Source of the DNA: Ramlibacter aurantiacus
GTDB taxonomy: Bacteria > Pseudomonadota > Gammaproteobacteria > Burkholderiales > Burkholderiaceae_C
Length of the DNA stretch: 64,000 bases
Direction: 5' to 3'
Assembly: GCF_016722895.1 (NCBI RefSeq)
Contig: NZ_JAEQNA010000002.1
Span: forward strand, 383,899 to 447,898
Shown: one piece after another, positions 1-8,075 of the stretch
Layout: each line of letters begins with the position of its first letter
How positions within the stretch are numbered: position 1 is the stretch's first letter
Position numbers and translations under genes: made by a program
Notes under the pieces: generated by a model
What the model was told of the DNA's origin: nothing
Seen by the model: the letters and a program-made list of their open reading frames with translations, nothing else
Database searches by the model: none

Positions 1-597
1 GCCCTGGTCGATGCCATGCGGCCCGAGTACGAGGCGATCGTGGCGGCCGGCTTCGACCTGCAGCTGGACTGCCCCGACCTGGCGATGGCCGCGCACACGG
101 GCTTCCAGCACCTGAGCGAAGCCGAGTTCGTCGAGCGCAGCTGGCAGCACGTGGAGGCGCTGAACGAGGCGACCAAGAACATCCCGCGCGAGAAGCTGCG
201 CATGCACATCTGCTGGGGCAACTACGAGGGTCCGCACCACTGCGACATCGCGCTGGAGAAGGTACTCGACGTCGTCCTGGCGGCCCGCCCTTCGACCATC
301 CTGTTCGAGGCCGCCAACCCGCGCCACGAGCACGAGTGGGAGGTCTGGAAGAACGCCCCGCTGCCCGAGGACAAGATCCTGGCGCCCGGCCTGATCGACA
401 GCTGCTCCAACTACGTCGAGCACCCCGAGCTGATCCGCCAGCGCCTCGAACGCTTCGTATCGTTCCGAGGCGCCGAGCGCGTGGTCGCCAGCACCGACTG
501 CGGCTTCGGCACTTTCGCCAACTACGGGAAGATCGACCCGGCCGTGACCTGGATGAAACTGGCCGCCCTGCGCCAGGGCGCCGACCGGGTGGAGTAG
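1..597 (+). CDS. MetE-like (cobalamin-independent methionine synthase II family) protein, C-terminal part
   Basis: The gene is cut by the left edge; the open frame runs from base 1 to a TAG at 595-597. The visible 198 residues match the zinc-dependent C-terminal barrel of the MetE/epoxyalkane:CoM transferase superfamily, which uses zinc to activate a thiol for methyl or alkyl transfer. Zinc-ligand motifs are visible: HICWGN in the middle and STDCGFG near the end. True MetE is much longer and biosynthetic, whereas short members next to catabolic genes often have unknown or demethylating roles. It is convergent with mobR, 110 bases away. Family is firm, substrate unknown. Confidence 0.8.
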   Translation, partial: ALVDAMRPEYEAIVAAGFDLQLDCPDLAMAAHTGFQHLSEAEFVERSWQHVEALNEATKNIPREKLRMHICWGNYEGPHHCDIALEKVLDVVLAARPSTILFEAANPRHEHEWEVWKNAPLPEDKILAPGLIDSCSNYVEHPELIRQRLERFVSFRGAERVVASTDCGFGTFANYGKIDPAVTWMKLAALRQGADRVE

Positions 598-620
598 GTC
601 CCCCGAAGCGGCCGGACGGC

Positions 621-660
621 CGCCCCCAGGGGGGCGCCACCAGCGGCCCGGCGAAGCCGG
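621..660. repeat. paired GC-rich extragenic hairpins between convergent genes
   Basis: Two stems lie side by side. CGCCCCC at 621-627 pairs with GGGGGCG at 630-636, and CCGGC at 648-652 pairs with GCCGG at 656-660 around a GAA loop. They sit between the stop of the MetE-like gene and the stop of mobR, where a bidirectional transcription end is expected. There is no clear T-run. The second stem resembles extragenic palindromes I recall from Variovorax-type genomes, but no second copy occurs in this window. Confidence 0.45.
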
Positions 661-707
661 TTCCGCGGTGGCCCGCGACCGGCCTGCCGCTGCGCGGCGG
701 CCTGGGA

Positions 708-1175
708 CTACTCGTTCGTTGGCAGGTTGCTGAGGTCTTCGTTGGCCTCGAGCATCACCCGCATCAGCCTCATGAACTCCGTGCGCTCCGCGGGCGAGAG
801 CGGCGCGACCAGGCGCTCCTGGGCGCTCAGCATGCGCGGCGTCACGGCGTGCAGCAGGTCCAGGCCTTGCCGCGTCGGGCGGATCTGCCGCGCCCTTCGG
901 TCGTTCGGCGCGACCTGCCGCACCACCAGGCCGCGCGCTTCCAGCCGGTCGATCACGCCGGCGATGGTCGAGGTGTCGTAGGCGATCGTTTTCGCCAACG
1001 TCTTCTGGTCGATGCCCGGGTTTGCGCAGATGGTCTGCAGCGAGGAATACTGGACCGGCGTGAGGTTCAGGTCGCCGACTTCCTCGACGAACAAGGCCAC
1101 GGCAAGCTGCTGCAGCCGACGGGCGTAGTGGCCGGGCAGCGAGTCGAGGTCCATGGGGTCGGGCGGCTGGCTCAT
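708..1175 (-). CDS. mobR: MarR-family repressor, MobR-like
   Basis: This 155-residue protein has the MarR winged-helix layout, with the segment LTPVQYSSLQTICANPG leading into the recognition helix region and a DRRARQIRPT wing at about residues 93-102. It is divergent from mobA, the same arrangement as MobR/mobA of Comamonas testosteroni, where MobR represses mobA until 3-hydroxybenzoate binds. I chose the ATG at 1175 (MSQPPDP) because the longer frame to 1241 would run through the inverted repeat at 1217-1239. Function by homology and position is likely; ligand identity is inferred. Confidence 0.8.
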   Translation of the reverse strand: MSQPPDPMDLDSLPGHYARRLQQLAVALFVEEVGDLNLTPVQYSSLQTICANPGIDQKTLAKTIAYDTSTIAGVIDRLEARGLVVRQVAPNDRRARQIRPTRQGLDLLHAVTPRMLSAQERLVAPLSPAERTEFMRLMRVMLEANEDLSNLPTNE

Positions 1176-1216
1176 GCGTGTTTTCAGGGTTTTCCCGGAT
1201 CGGTCGGGTCCGTATA

Positions 1217-1239
1217 GAACGTATGCTGACGATATGTTC
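1217..1239. promoter_or_regulatory. inverted repeat in the mobR-mobA intergenic region, likely MobR operator
   Basis: GAACGTAT at 1217-1224 is mirrored by ATATGTTC at 1232-1239 with one mismatch and a 7-base spacer. It lies between the divergent mobR and mobA start codons, where a MarR-type dimer would block both promoters. The surrounding sequence (TTACTATCAAGCATAAT, just to the right) is AT-rich for this genome and suits promoter elements. Binding itself is inferred. Confidence 0.5.
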
Positions 1240-1366
1240 ACTTACTATCAAGCATAATCCTCGCGCCGCGCGGGATCAAGGCCGCAAGTGACCATGCGCT
1301 GCGCGCTTCCTGGGCGCCGATCACCAAGCCGGCAGTGGCCGGCCCATCCAAGGCAAAGGTAGAGAC

Positions 1367-3292
1367 ATGCAATTCCATCTCAACGGTTTCAGGCCCGGCG
1401 ACCCGCATGTCGCCCCGGTGGCGACGCAGGCCGTGCCGCACACCGGCGCACTGCCGGCGCAGGTCGACGTGTTCATCGTCGGCGGCGGCCCGGCGGGCCT
1501 CACGCTGGCGGCGCAGCTTGCCGCGTTCCCCGACATCCACACCTGCGTGGTCGAGCAGAAGGACGGCCCCATGGAACTGGGCCAGGCCGACGGGATCGCC
1601 TGCCGCACCATGGAGATGTTCGAGGCGTTCAACTTCAGCGAGCGCGTGCTCAAGGAAGCCTGCTGGATCAACGAGGTCACGTTCTGGAAGCCCGACGAGA
1701 AGCAGCCCGAGAACATCGTGCGCCACGGCCGGGTGCAGGACACCGAGGATGGCCTGTCCGAGTTCCCGCATGTGGTGCTGAACCAGGCGCGGGTGCATGA
1801 CTTCTACCTCGATGTCATGCGCCACTCGCCCAGCCGGCTCGAGCCGCACTACTCGCGCCGCGTGCTCGAGGTGTCGGTCGATCGCACGGCCGACGACTAC
1901 CCCGTCACCGTGCGCCTGGAGCGCACCGGCGAAGGCCACGCGGGCCAGGTGGAAACCGTGAAGGCGCGCTACGTGGTCGGCTGCGACGGCGCCCGCAGCA
2001 ACGTGCGCCGGTCCATCGGCCGTCAGCTGGTGGGCGACTCGGCCAACCAGGCCTGGGGCGTGATGGACGTGCTCGCGGTCACCGACTTTCCCGACATCCG
2101 CTACAAGGTCGCCGTGCAATCGGCCAACGGCGGCAACCTGCTGGTCATTCCGCGCGAGGGCGGCTACCTGTTCCGCCTTTACGTGGAGATGGACAAGCTC
2201 GGCGAAGAAGAGCGCGTCACCAACCGCAACATCACCATCGAGCAGCTCATCGCCACCGCGCAGCGCATCCTGCACCCCTACAAGCTCGACGTGAAAGAGG
2301 TGCCCTGGTGGTCGGTCTACGAGATCGGGCAGCGAATCTGCGACAAGTACGACGACGTGCCCGATGGCCAGGTGGGCCGCGTGGACCCGCGTGTGTTCAT
2401 CGCCGGCGACGCCTGCCACACCCATAGCCCCAAGGCCGGGCAGGGCATGAACTTCTCCATGCAGGACACCTTCAACCTGGGCTGGAAGCTGGCCGCGGTG
2501 CTGCGCGGCCAGTGCGATCCCGCGCTGCTGGACACGTATTCCGAGGAGCGCCAGCCGGCCGCGCAGCAGCTGATCGACTTCGACCGCGAGTGGGCCAAGA
2601 TGTTCAGCGACAAGCCCAAGGCCGGCGCGGACGGGGAGGGCGGCGGTGTCGACCCCAAGGAATTCCAGCGCTACTTCGAGCAGCACGGCCGCTTCACCGC
2701 GGGCATGGGCACGCACTACCAGCCGTCGATCATCCGCGGCGAAGACACGCACCAGCCACTGGCCACCGGCTTCGTGATCGGCACGCGCTTCCATTCGGCG
2801 CCGGTGCTGCGCATCACCGACGCCAAGCCGATGCACCTGGGGCATGTGCACGGCGCCGACGGCCGCTGGCGGCTCTACGCCTTCGCCGGTGCCAAGGACC
2901 TGCACGACGAGCAGCGTGGCGTTCGGGCGCTGTGTCGCTTCCTGTCCGACTCGCCCGACTCGCCGCTCACCCGCTTCACGCGGCCGGGCCAGGACGTGGA
3001 CTCGGTGTTCGACCTGCGGGCGATCTTCCAGGAAGGCCACCGCGAACTGTCCGTGGACGCCATGCCGGCGCTGCTGTTCCCGCGCAAGGGGCGGTACGGC
3101 CTGCGCGATTACGAGAAGGTGTTCAGCGCGCAATTGAAGAACGGCCCCGACGTCTTCGATCTGCGCGGCATCGACCGCGGCCGTGGCGCCCTGGTGGTCG
3201 TGCGTCCGGACCAGTACGTCGCGCACGTGCTGCCGCTCGATGCGCACCAGGAGCTGGCCCGCTTCTTCGCCGGCTTCATGCGGCCGAACTGA
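1367..3292 (+). CDS. mobA: 3-hydroxybenzoate 4-monooxygenase (FAD-dependent)
   Basis: The 641-residue flavoprotein belongs to the phenol 2-monooxygenase group of class A aromatic hydroxylases. It would convert 3-hydroxybenzoate to protocatechuate with NADPH and O2 in the cytoplasm. The N-terminal dinucleotide-binding loop GGGPAG is at residues 39-44, the GD motif (FIAGDACHTHSP) is near residue 345, and a C-terminal thioredoxin-like domain follows. Length and many segments, including the start MQFHLNGFRPG, agree with MobA of Comamonas testosteroni as I remember it. AAAGG precedes the ATG. It is divergent from mobR and probably induced by its substrate. Confidence 0.88.
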   Translation: MQFHLNGFRPGDPHVAPVATQAVPHTGALPAQVDVFIVGGGPAGLTLAAQLAAFPDIHTCVVEQKDGPMELGQADGIACRTMEMFEAFNFSERVLKEACWINEVTFWKPDEKQPENIVRHGRVQDTEDGLSEFPHVVLNQARVHDFYLDVMRHSPSRLEPHYSRRVLEVSVDRTADDYPVTVRLERTGEGHAGQVETVKARYVVGCDGARSNVRRSIGRQLVGDSANQAWGVMDVLAVTDFPDIRYKVAVQSANGGNLLVIPREGGYLFRLYVEMDKLGEEERVTNRNITIEQLIATAQRILHPYKLDVKEVPWWSVYEIGQRICDKYDDVPDGQVGRVDPRVFIAGDACHTHSPKAGQGMNFSMQDTFNLGWKLAAVLRGQCDPALLDTYSEERQPAAQQLIDFDREWAKMFSDKPKAGADGEGGGVDPKEFQRYFEQHGRFTAGMGTHYQPSIIRGEDTHQPLATGFVIGTRFHSAPVLRITDAKPMHLGHVHGADGRWRLYAFAGAKDLHDEQRGVRALCRFLSDSPDSPLTRFTRPGQDVDSVFDLRAIFQEGHRELSVDAMPALLFPRKGRYGLRDYEKVFSAQLKNGPDVFDLRGIDRGRGALVVVRPDQYVAHVLPLDAHQELARFFAGFMRPN

Positions 3293-3417
3293 CCGGGAAC
3301 CGCGCGGACGGTCCAGGTGGTCCTGTTCTCACATCACCTGCGCCGCCCCGACTACAGCTCGGGCAGCAGCCGCTGCCTAGCATCCGCCCCATCCAAACGA
3401 ATCACGGGAGTCTTGGG

Positions 3418-3672
3418 ATGGGCATCATCACCACCGTCATCATCGGCTTCATCGTCGGGCTGCTGGCCCGCGCGCTCAAGCCCGGCAACGACCGCATGGG
3501 CCTGATCATGACCACGCTGCTGGGCATCGCCGGCGCCTTCCTCGCGAGGTACATCGGCGTCGCGATGGGCTGGTACACCCAGGGCGAGCCGGCGGGCTGG
3601 ATCGCGTCCATCGTGGGTGCCATCGTGCTGCTGTTCCTCTACGGACTGGTGGCCGGCCGACGCCACCGCTGA
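3418..3672 (+). CDS. GlsB/YeaQ/YmgE-family small membrane protein
   Basis: The 84-residue protein begins MGIITTVIIGFIVGLLARAL and has three hydrophobic segments separated by short polar loops ending in RRHR, the usual pattern of transglycosylase-associated (YeaQ/GlsB) inner-membrane proteins. Their role is poorly defined and often linked to stress. The ATG at 3418 was chosen because the family begins directly with the first membrane segment. It follows mobA by 125 bases and is convergent with gloA, so it is probably unrelated to aromatic degradation. Confidence 0.75.
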   Translation: MGIITTVIIGFIVGLLARALKPGNDRMGLIMTTLLGIAGAFLARYIGVAMGWYTQGEPAGWIASIVGAIVLLFLYGLVAGRRHR

Positions 3673-3681
3673 GGCGGCGCT

Positions 3682-4230
3682 TCAGGTGCTGGCGCTGGCG
3701 GGCACGCGTCCCAGGCCCGTCAGCAGGTCGGCCTGGACGATTTCGATCCAGTAGCCGTCCGGGTCGCGGATGAAGGCCACGTCCTTCATCTTTCCCTGCT
3801 CGGGCCGCTTGACGAACGGCACCTCGTTCTCGTCGAACCAGCGCACCGCGGCAGCCAGGTCCGGCACCGAAAAGCAGATGTGGCCGAAGCCCTGGGGTTG
3901 CGCGTTCCCGTCGTGGTAGCGAAAGCCGGGGTCGTCTTCGGTGCCCCAGTTGTGGGTCAGCTCCAGGATGCCCTGCTGGCGAAAGGTCCAGGCCGTGCGC
4001 TCGCCGGTGTCGTCGGGCACGGCACTTTCATCGGCAAGGCGCGCCAGGAAGTACAGCGAGAACTTCATCTCGGGAAAGTCCAGCTTGCGCAGCACGCGCA
4101 TGCCCAGCACGCGCGTGTAGAAGTCCAGGGCCACCCGGGGATCCTTCACGCGCAGCATGGTGTGGTTCAGGGTGAAGCCGCGCGTGGCCGCGGGCGCATC
4201 GTCCGCAACGCCTGGATGGTTTTCAGTCAT
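3682..4230 (-). CDS. gloA: lactoylglutathione lyase (glyoxalase I)
   Basis: This 182-residue VOC-fold protein matches the longer, eukaryote-like glyoxalase I type (segments FTLNHTMLRVKDP, RVLGMRVLRKLDFPEMKFSL and GFGHICFSVPD). The reaction isomerises the methylglyoxal-glutathione hemithioacetal to S-lactoylglutathione. Expected metal ligands are visible as a His in LNHTML, a Glu in ILELTHNWG, a His in GFGHI and a Glu in YWIEIVQ. The start is preceded by CGGAGAA. It is a stand-alone gene. Confidence 0.85.
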   Translation of the reverse strand: MTENHPGVADDAPAATRGFTLNHTMLRVKDPRVALDFYTRVLGMRVLRKLDFPEMKFSLYFLARLADESAVPDDTGERTAWTFRQQGILELTHNWGTEDDPGFRYHDGNAQPQGFGHICFSVPDLAAAVRWFDENEVPFVKRPEQGKMKDVAFIRDPDGYWIEIVQADLLTGLGRVPASAST

Positions 4231-4353
4231 GGGGTTCTCCGTCCGCGATGAATGCTCTCAGACGGGGAGGGTACGGGCGCACCGCGGCTTGCGGGGCCGG
4301 CTGAAAGCAGCCGTTACGCGCAAGCCCATCAGGGCCGCTGCTATCCTGCGCCC

Positions 4354-5007
4354 ATGTTCCTCAGCCACTTCGCCTTGGGCTTTGCCGCCAAGCCGCTGGC
4401 ACCGCGCGTGTCGCTGGGCACCCTGTTTCTCGCCACCCAGTTCGTGGACCTGCTCTGGCCGACGTTGCTGCTGCTCGGGCTGGAGTCGGTGCGCATCGCG
4501 CCTGCGGGGGCCACGATCCCGCTGGTGTTCGAGCACTATCCCATCTCCCATAGCCTGCTGGCAGTGATCGGATGGGCCGTGCTGCTGGGTGCGCTGCACT
4601 TCACGGCTCGCCGCAGCGTTCGGGCCGCGGTGGTCGTTGCGGGCCTGGTGGTGAGCCATTGGCTGCTGGACCTGATCGTTCATGTGCCCGACCTGCCGCT
4701 GGCGCCTGGCGCTGCGCCGCCGGTGGGACTGGGCTTGTGGCAACTGCCGCTGGCAGCACTGGCGCTGGAGGGGGCCGTGTTCGCCGTCGGCGCGGCGCTG
4801 TACCTGCGGTCCACGCAAGCCCGCGATGCGACCGGTCGTCTGGCCTTGTGGGGATTGCTGGCCTTGCTGGTCGTCATCCACCTGGTCAACCAGTTCGGTC
4901 CACCGCCGCCGTCGGTCGATGCCGTGGCCTGGGTGGGGCAGGCTCAGTGGCTGCTGGTGGCCTGGGCGTACGCGGTCGATGCGCACCGGGTGGCCCGCGG
5001 GCGCTGA
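4354..5007 (+). CDS. multi-pass membrane protein, possibly YbcI/DUF457-like
   Basis: The 217-residue protein has about six hydrophobic segments and begins MFLSHFALGFAAK. An early SHFA, an internal HYPISHS segment and SHWLLDLIVHVPD fit the membrane-bound metal-dependent hydrolase-like (YdjM/DUF457) superfamily, whose activity is unproven. I prefer the ATG at 4354 because the frame upstream is not hydrophobic and overlaps the gloA promoter side. The AraC gene starts two bases after its stop, so the two are probably co-transcribed. Confidence 0.6.
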   Translation: MFLSHFALGFAAKPLAPRVSLGTLFLATQFVDLLWPTLLLLGLESVRIAPAGATIPLVFEHYPISHSLLAVIGWAVLLGALHFTARRSVRAAVVVAGLVVSHWLLDLIVHVPDLPLAPGAAPPVGLGLWQLPLAALALEGAVFAVGAALYLRSTQARDATGRLALWGLLALLVVIHLVNQFGPPPPSVDAVAWVGQAQWLLVAWAYAVDAHRVARGR

Positions 5008-5009
5008 AC

Positions 5010-5828
5010 ATGGCCGGCGCCAGTGCAGCCCCCGCGCGCTACCAGGGTGACTTCCTGGGATGGGACGGCGGCGCGCTGTTGATCGGCAGCGGCGCCGCGC
5101 CGATCGAGCCGCACGCGCACTACGCCATCCAGCTCGTGGTGGGCGCGCCCGGCGGCTTGCGCGTGCAGTTCGGCCGCCACGCCGGATGGCAGGAGGTGGC
5201 CGGTGCGCTGGTGCCCTCGCGGGCGACCCACACCATCGACGTGAGCGCCTGCGAATGGACGGCCGTGGTCTTCATCGAGCCCGAGACCGCGCAGGGCCGG
5301 GCGCTGGCGGCACGCCTGCAGCGCAGCGCGGAGCCGTTGCCGGCCGAAACCGTCCGCCGCTTCGGCGAGAGTCTCGCGCGGGCGTGGCGCGTGGAACGAG
5401 ATGCCGACGCGGTTCGCGCGGTGTGCACCGGCTTCATCACCGAGCTGGCGCAGACCGCGCCGCGCGACGTGTCCGATCCGCGCGTGCTGCAGGCGATCGA
5501 GTTCCTGCGCACGCGGCTCGGCGGGCCCGTGTCGCTGGACGAGGTGGCGGCGCAGGTCCATCTCTCGCCCAGCCGCTTTCGCCACCTGTTCGTCGACCAG
5601 ACCGGCATGCCGCTGCGCACCTACCTGCTCTGGCGCCGGCTGCTGCAGGTCTGGGAAGAGGTCATGGACGGCGAGACGCTGGCCGGCGCCGCGCACGCGG
5701 CGGGGTTCGCGGATTCGGCGCACCTGTCGCGCACCGCACGCACCATGTTCGGGTTGCCGCCGTCGGCCATGCAGATGAGCGGGCCATTGAAGGCCAGCCG
5801 GCGGGCGGGACGCCCTCACCGCGGCTGA
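5010..5828 (+). CDS. AraC-family transcriptional regulator
   Basis: The 272-residue protein has an N-terminal cupin-like sensing half (PHAHYAIQLVVG) and a C-terminal double HTH. The first HTH is around VSLDEVAAQVHLSPSRFRHLF and the second around LAGAAHAAGFADSAHLSRT. The effector is not predictable. It starts two bases after the upstream membrane-protein gene, suggesting a shared transcript. Its 3' end overlaps the stop of the convergent di-heme protein gene by 13 bases. Confidence 0.82.
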   Translation: MAGASAAPARYQGDFLGWDGGALLIGSGAAPIEPHAHYAIQLVVGAPGGLRVQFGRHAGWQEVAGALVPSRATHTIDVSACEWTAVVFIEPETAQGRALAARLQRSAEPLPAETVRRFGESLARAWRVERDADAVRAVCTGFITELAQTAPRDVSDPRVLQAIEFLRTRLGGPVSLDEVAAQVHLSPSRFRHLFVDQTGMPLRTYLLWRRLLQVWEEVMDGETLAGAAHAAGFADSAHLSRTARTMFGLPPSAMQMSGPLKASRRAGRPHRG

Positions 5829-7093
5829 TCCACCGGACCGGTCAGCGTCCGCAGGAAGGCCGCCACTTCCTGGATCTCCACGGCCGACAGTCGGATCGCC
5901 TGCCGATGCGGATGCCGCTCGCCCGGCCGCGCGAGCTCGCTGTGGCCGACCGCCGCCCCGGGCGCTTTCACATAGTGCGAGACCACCTCCTGCAGGCTGG
6001 CGAACTGGCCGGCGTGCATGTAGGGCGCCCGCTCGGCCACGTTGCGCAGTCCGGGCGTGCGGAAGGCGCCCAGCTGCGCCGGGTCGTCCACCGGGACGAA
6101 ACGCAGCTCGCCGCAGGCCGCGGGTGCGGCGTCGCTGTAGCGGCCCAGGCAGTTGAACTCGTCGCGCAACAGCCGGTGCACGCCATCGGCCCGGCCCCGG
6201 TCCGGGGTATCCGGCCGCAGCGGCGGCACGCCGGTGTTGTGGAAGGACTGGTCCGTGAGCAGCGGCCCGTTGTGGCAGGTGACGCACTGGGCCTTGCCCA
6301 GGAACAGCCGCAGGCCGCGCACCTCCTGCGGCGACAGTTCCTGCTGGCCGCGGCCGTCGCCGTCCAGGGTGGCACGCACGTACCGGTCGAAGCGTGCTTC
6401 GCCCCAGCGCACCTGCCGCTGGTAGGCGGCCAGGGCCTTGCCCATGTGGGCGAAGACCCGGTTCACGGCCTCGCGGGTGGGCTCGGGCAGGGCCTCCCAG
6501 GCCGCCCGTTCGGCCGCGTCGCCCAGCGGCGAGGCATGCGGCGGAAGCGACTCCAGCACCGGCATGGGGCCGAATGCGCCGGCGTACTCGTTCGCGTAGT
6601 GCGCCTTGAGCACTTGCACCAGCCGCACCCGGTTGTCGCCGTGCTCGGCCGGGTCCTCCAGCGGCCCGAGCGCCTGTGACCAGAGGCTGTCCTTGCGGCC
6701 GTCCCAGAACAGGAAGGGCGCCTGCGCCGCGCCCATCACCGGCATGGTGCGGCGCTTGCCGGTGCCCAGGCCCTCGGCCACGGCCAGGCCGTCCTGGAAC
6801 TGGCGGTCGGCCGCATGGCAGCTGGCGCAGGACACGCGGCCGTTGCGGCTCAGGCGCGTGTCGTTGAAGAGGGAGCGGCCCAGGGCCGCCGCTTCGGCGC
6901 GCTGCTCGTAGGCGTTGGATGGGTCGGGCCGGGGCGGGCCGGCCGATTGCAGTTGCATCCCGGCCAGCACCTCGGCCTCGGCGGCCGACCAGCGATCACG
7001 CAGGGGTTCCTGGCCCGCTGCCCCCGAGAGCGCGCCCAAGGCGGCGGCCGAGGCGACCGCCAGGGCGGCCAGCCCGCGGAGCGCGCGGCTCAC
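5816..7093 (-). CDS. di-heme cytochrome c peroxidase/MauG-family protein
   Basis: The 425-residue exported protein has a signal peptide (residues about 1-28) and two c-type heme sites: CASCH at 89-93 and CVTCH at 270-274. The second domain carries the family segment APYMHAGQFASLQEVVSHY. Such enzymes reduce H2O2 or perform protein oxidations in the periplasm. I chose the GTG at 7093 because it overlaps the stop of the preceding gene (GTGA) and gives a proper signal peptide. It lies in an operon with a lipoprotein and a DUF3703 protein. Whether it is a true peroxidase or a MauG/MbnH-like modifier cannot be decided. Confidence 0.8.
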   Translation of the reverse strand: MSRALRGLAALAVASAAALGALSGAAGQEPLRDRWSAAEAEVLAGMQLQSAGPPRPDPSNAYEQRAEAAALGRSLFNDTRLSRNGRVSCASCHAADRQFQDGLAVAEGLGTGKRRTMPVMGAAQAPFLFWDGRKDSLWSQALGPLEDPAEHGDNRVRLVQVLKAHYANEYAGAFGPMPVLESLPPHASPLGDAAERAAWEALPEPTREAVNRVFAHMGKALAAYQRQVRWGEARFDRYVRATLDGDGRGQQELSPQEVRGLRLFLGKAQCVTCHNGPLLTDQSFHNTGVPPLRPDTPDRGRADGVHRLLRDEFNCLGRYSDAAPAACGELRFVPVDDPAQLGAFRTPGLRNVAERAPYMHAGQFASLQEVVSHYVKAPGAAVGHSELARPGERHPHRQAIRLSAVEIQEVAAFLRTLTGPVDQPR

Positions 7094-7524
7094 GGCCGCC
7101 CTCCGGTGGCCACCACGGTGTTGAAGGTGACCTGGTCGGAGCCGGGTGCCGCGTCGACGGCGAGCTTGATCTCCCACCAGCCGGGCATGTTGAACTTCAT
7201 GCCTTCGATCAGGTAGGTGCCGGGCTCGAGTTCGCGGGTGACGCGCGGCTGCGTCGGCAGCCCGTGCCCGTGCTGCGGCATGCCGCCGTCCACCCGGAAC
7301 CGCGCCTGGGGCACGGGGTGTCCGTCGGCCGCGGCCAGCTTCACGGTCCAGGCATGGAGTTGGTTGATGGCGGGCGGCTTGCCCGGAGCCTGGAGCGCGA
7401 CGCGATAGGTGCCGGCGGCACTGGCCTTGTCCAGGGAGAGGTCGAGGTTGGCGGGCGGTGTGCCGCAGGCGGCGATGAGCGCGCTGGTGGCGAGGGTGGC
7501 GAGGGGGGAAAGCACTCGGGTCAT
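7090..7524 (-). CDS. FixH/YtkA-like lipoprotein
   Basis: This 144-residue protein has a short signal peptide ending in the lipobox LIAAC. The mature part looks like an immunoglobulin-type beta domain of the YtkA/FixH-like group (WTVKLAAADGHPV, MPQHGHGLPTQP, MPGWWEIKLAV). The MPQHGHG segment could bind a metal, possibly copper. It overlaps the di-heme gene by four bases and follows the DUF3703 gene by 16 bases, so the three form one operon. The role is probably to support the di-heme enzyme in the periplasm, which is inference. Confidence 0.65.
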   Translation of the reverse strand: MTRVLSPLATLATSALIAACGTPPANLDLSLDKASAAGTYRVALQAPGKPPAINQLHAWTVKLAAADGHPVPQARFRVDGGMPQHGHGLPTQPRVTRELEPGTYLIEGMKFNMPGWWEIKLAVDAAPGSDQVTFNTVVATGGRP

Positions 7525-7540
7525 GCCGGTCTCCTTCGGC

Positions 7541-7900
7541 TCAGCGGCGGGCCGCGTCGATCAGCCGGCCCAGCTCGGGGTCCACGGGCAAGGGGCGCAA
7601 GGCGCTCACGCCGGCACCGCCGGTGTTGCCCGTCGGCAGCAGGCCCACGGGCGTGAACACCAGGGCCGCGATCGAGCGCCAGGCCTGGGCCCAGGCTTCG
7701 GCAGGCCGGCGTTGCCTCCAGGCAAGCCCGAGCATGCGCAGGTGCACGCGCAGGTGAAGGCCCGTGGCGGCCTGTCCCAGCACGTGCGCGCGCTCCAGGT
7801 GGCGGAACGCGGTGCCGGGTTCGCCGCGGGCTTCTGCAGCGGTGGCGGCATCGAGCTCGGCCTGCACATGCGGCCGGATGCGACGAGAGAAGGAAGACAT
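7541..7900 (-). CDS. DUF3703-family protein
   Basis: The 119-residue soluble protein begins MSSFSRRIRPHVQAEL. The Ala-rich helical region with repeated HLERAHVLGQ, HLRVHLRMLGLAWRQRR and AWAQAWRSIAALVFTPVG matches DUF3703. No function is known to me. It heads the operon with the lipoprotein and di-heme protein. The methionine at 7900 was preferred over 7954 because the family pattern starts there. A long perfect palindrome lies 60 bases upstream of the start. Confidence 0.65.
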   Translation of the reverse strand: MSSFSRRIRPHVQAELDAATAAEARGEPGTAFRHLERAHVLGQAATGLHLRVHLRMLGLAWRQRRPAEAWAQAWRSIAALVFTPVGLLPTGNTGGAGVSALRPLPVDPELGRLIDAARR

Positions 7901-7960
7901 GTGGAACCTCGAATCGGTGAAGGGAGGCTGCCGATTCTTCGTTTGCGCGGGCACGCCGGC

Positions 7961-7998
7961 TTGAATGAAAGGGCTGCGCGCGCAGCCCTTTCATTCAA
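7961..7998. promoter_or_regulatory. 38-bp perfect palindrome between divergent genes
   Basis: The half TTGAATGAAAGGGCTGCG at 7961-7978 is followed by CG and then its exact reverse complement at 7981-7998, giving a 38-base palindrome with no mismatch. It sits between the start of the DUF3703 gene (7900, minus) and the start of the phosphatase gene (8076, plus). The core with a T-run in either direction resembles a bidirectional terminator, but the genes diverge, so it could also be an operator or attenuator. Confidence 0.75.
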
Positions 7999-8075
7999 GG
8001 ACGGGAAGCGGCCGGATCCGGGTCGCTTGGGGCATGCTTTGGCGCTGGCGATCGACTCGCCCAAGGAGAACGTTC

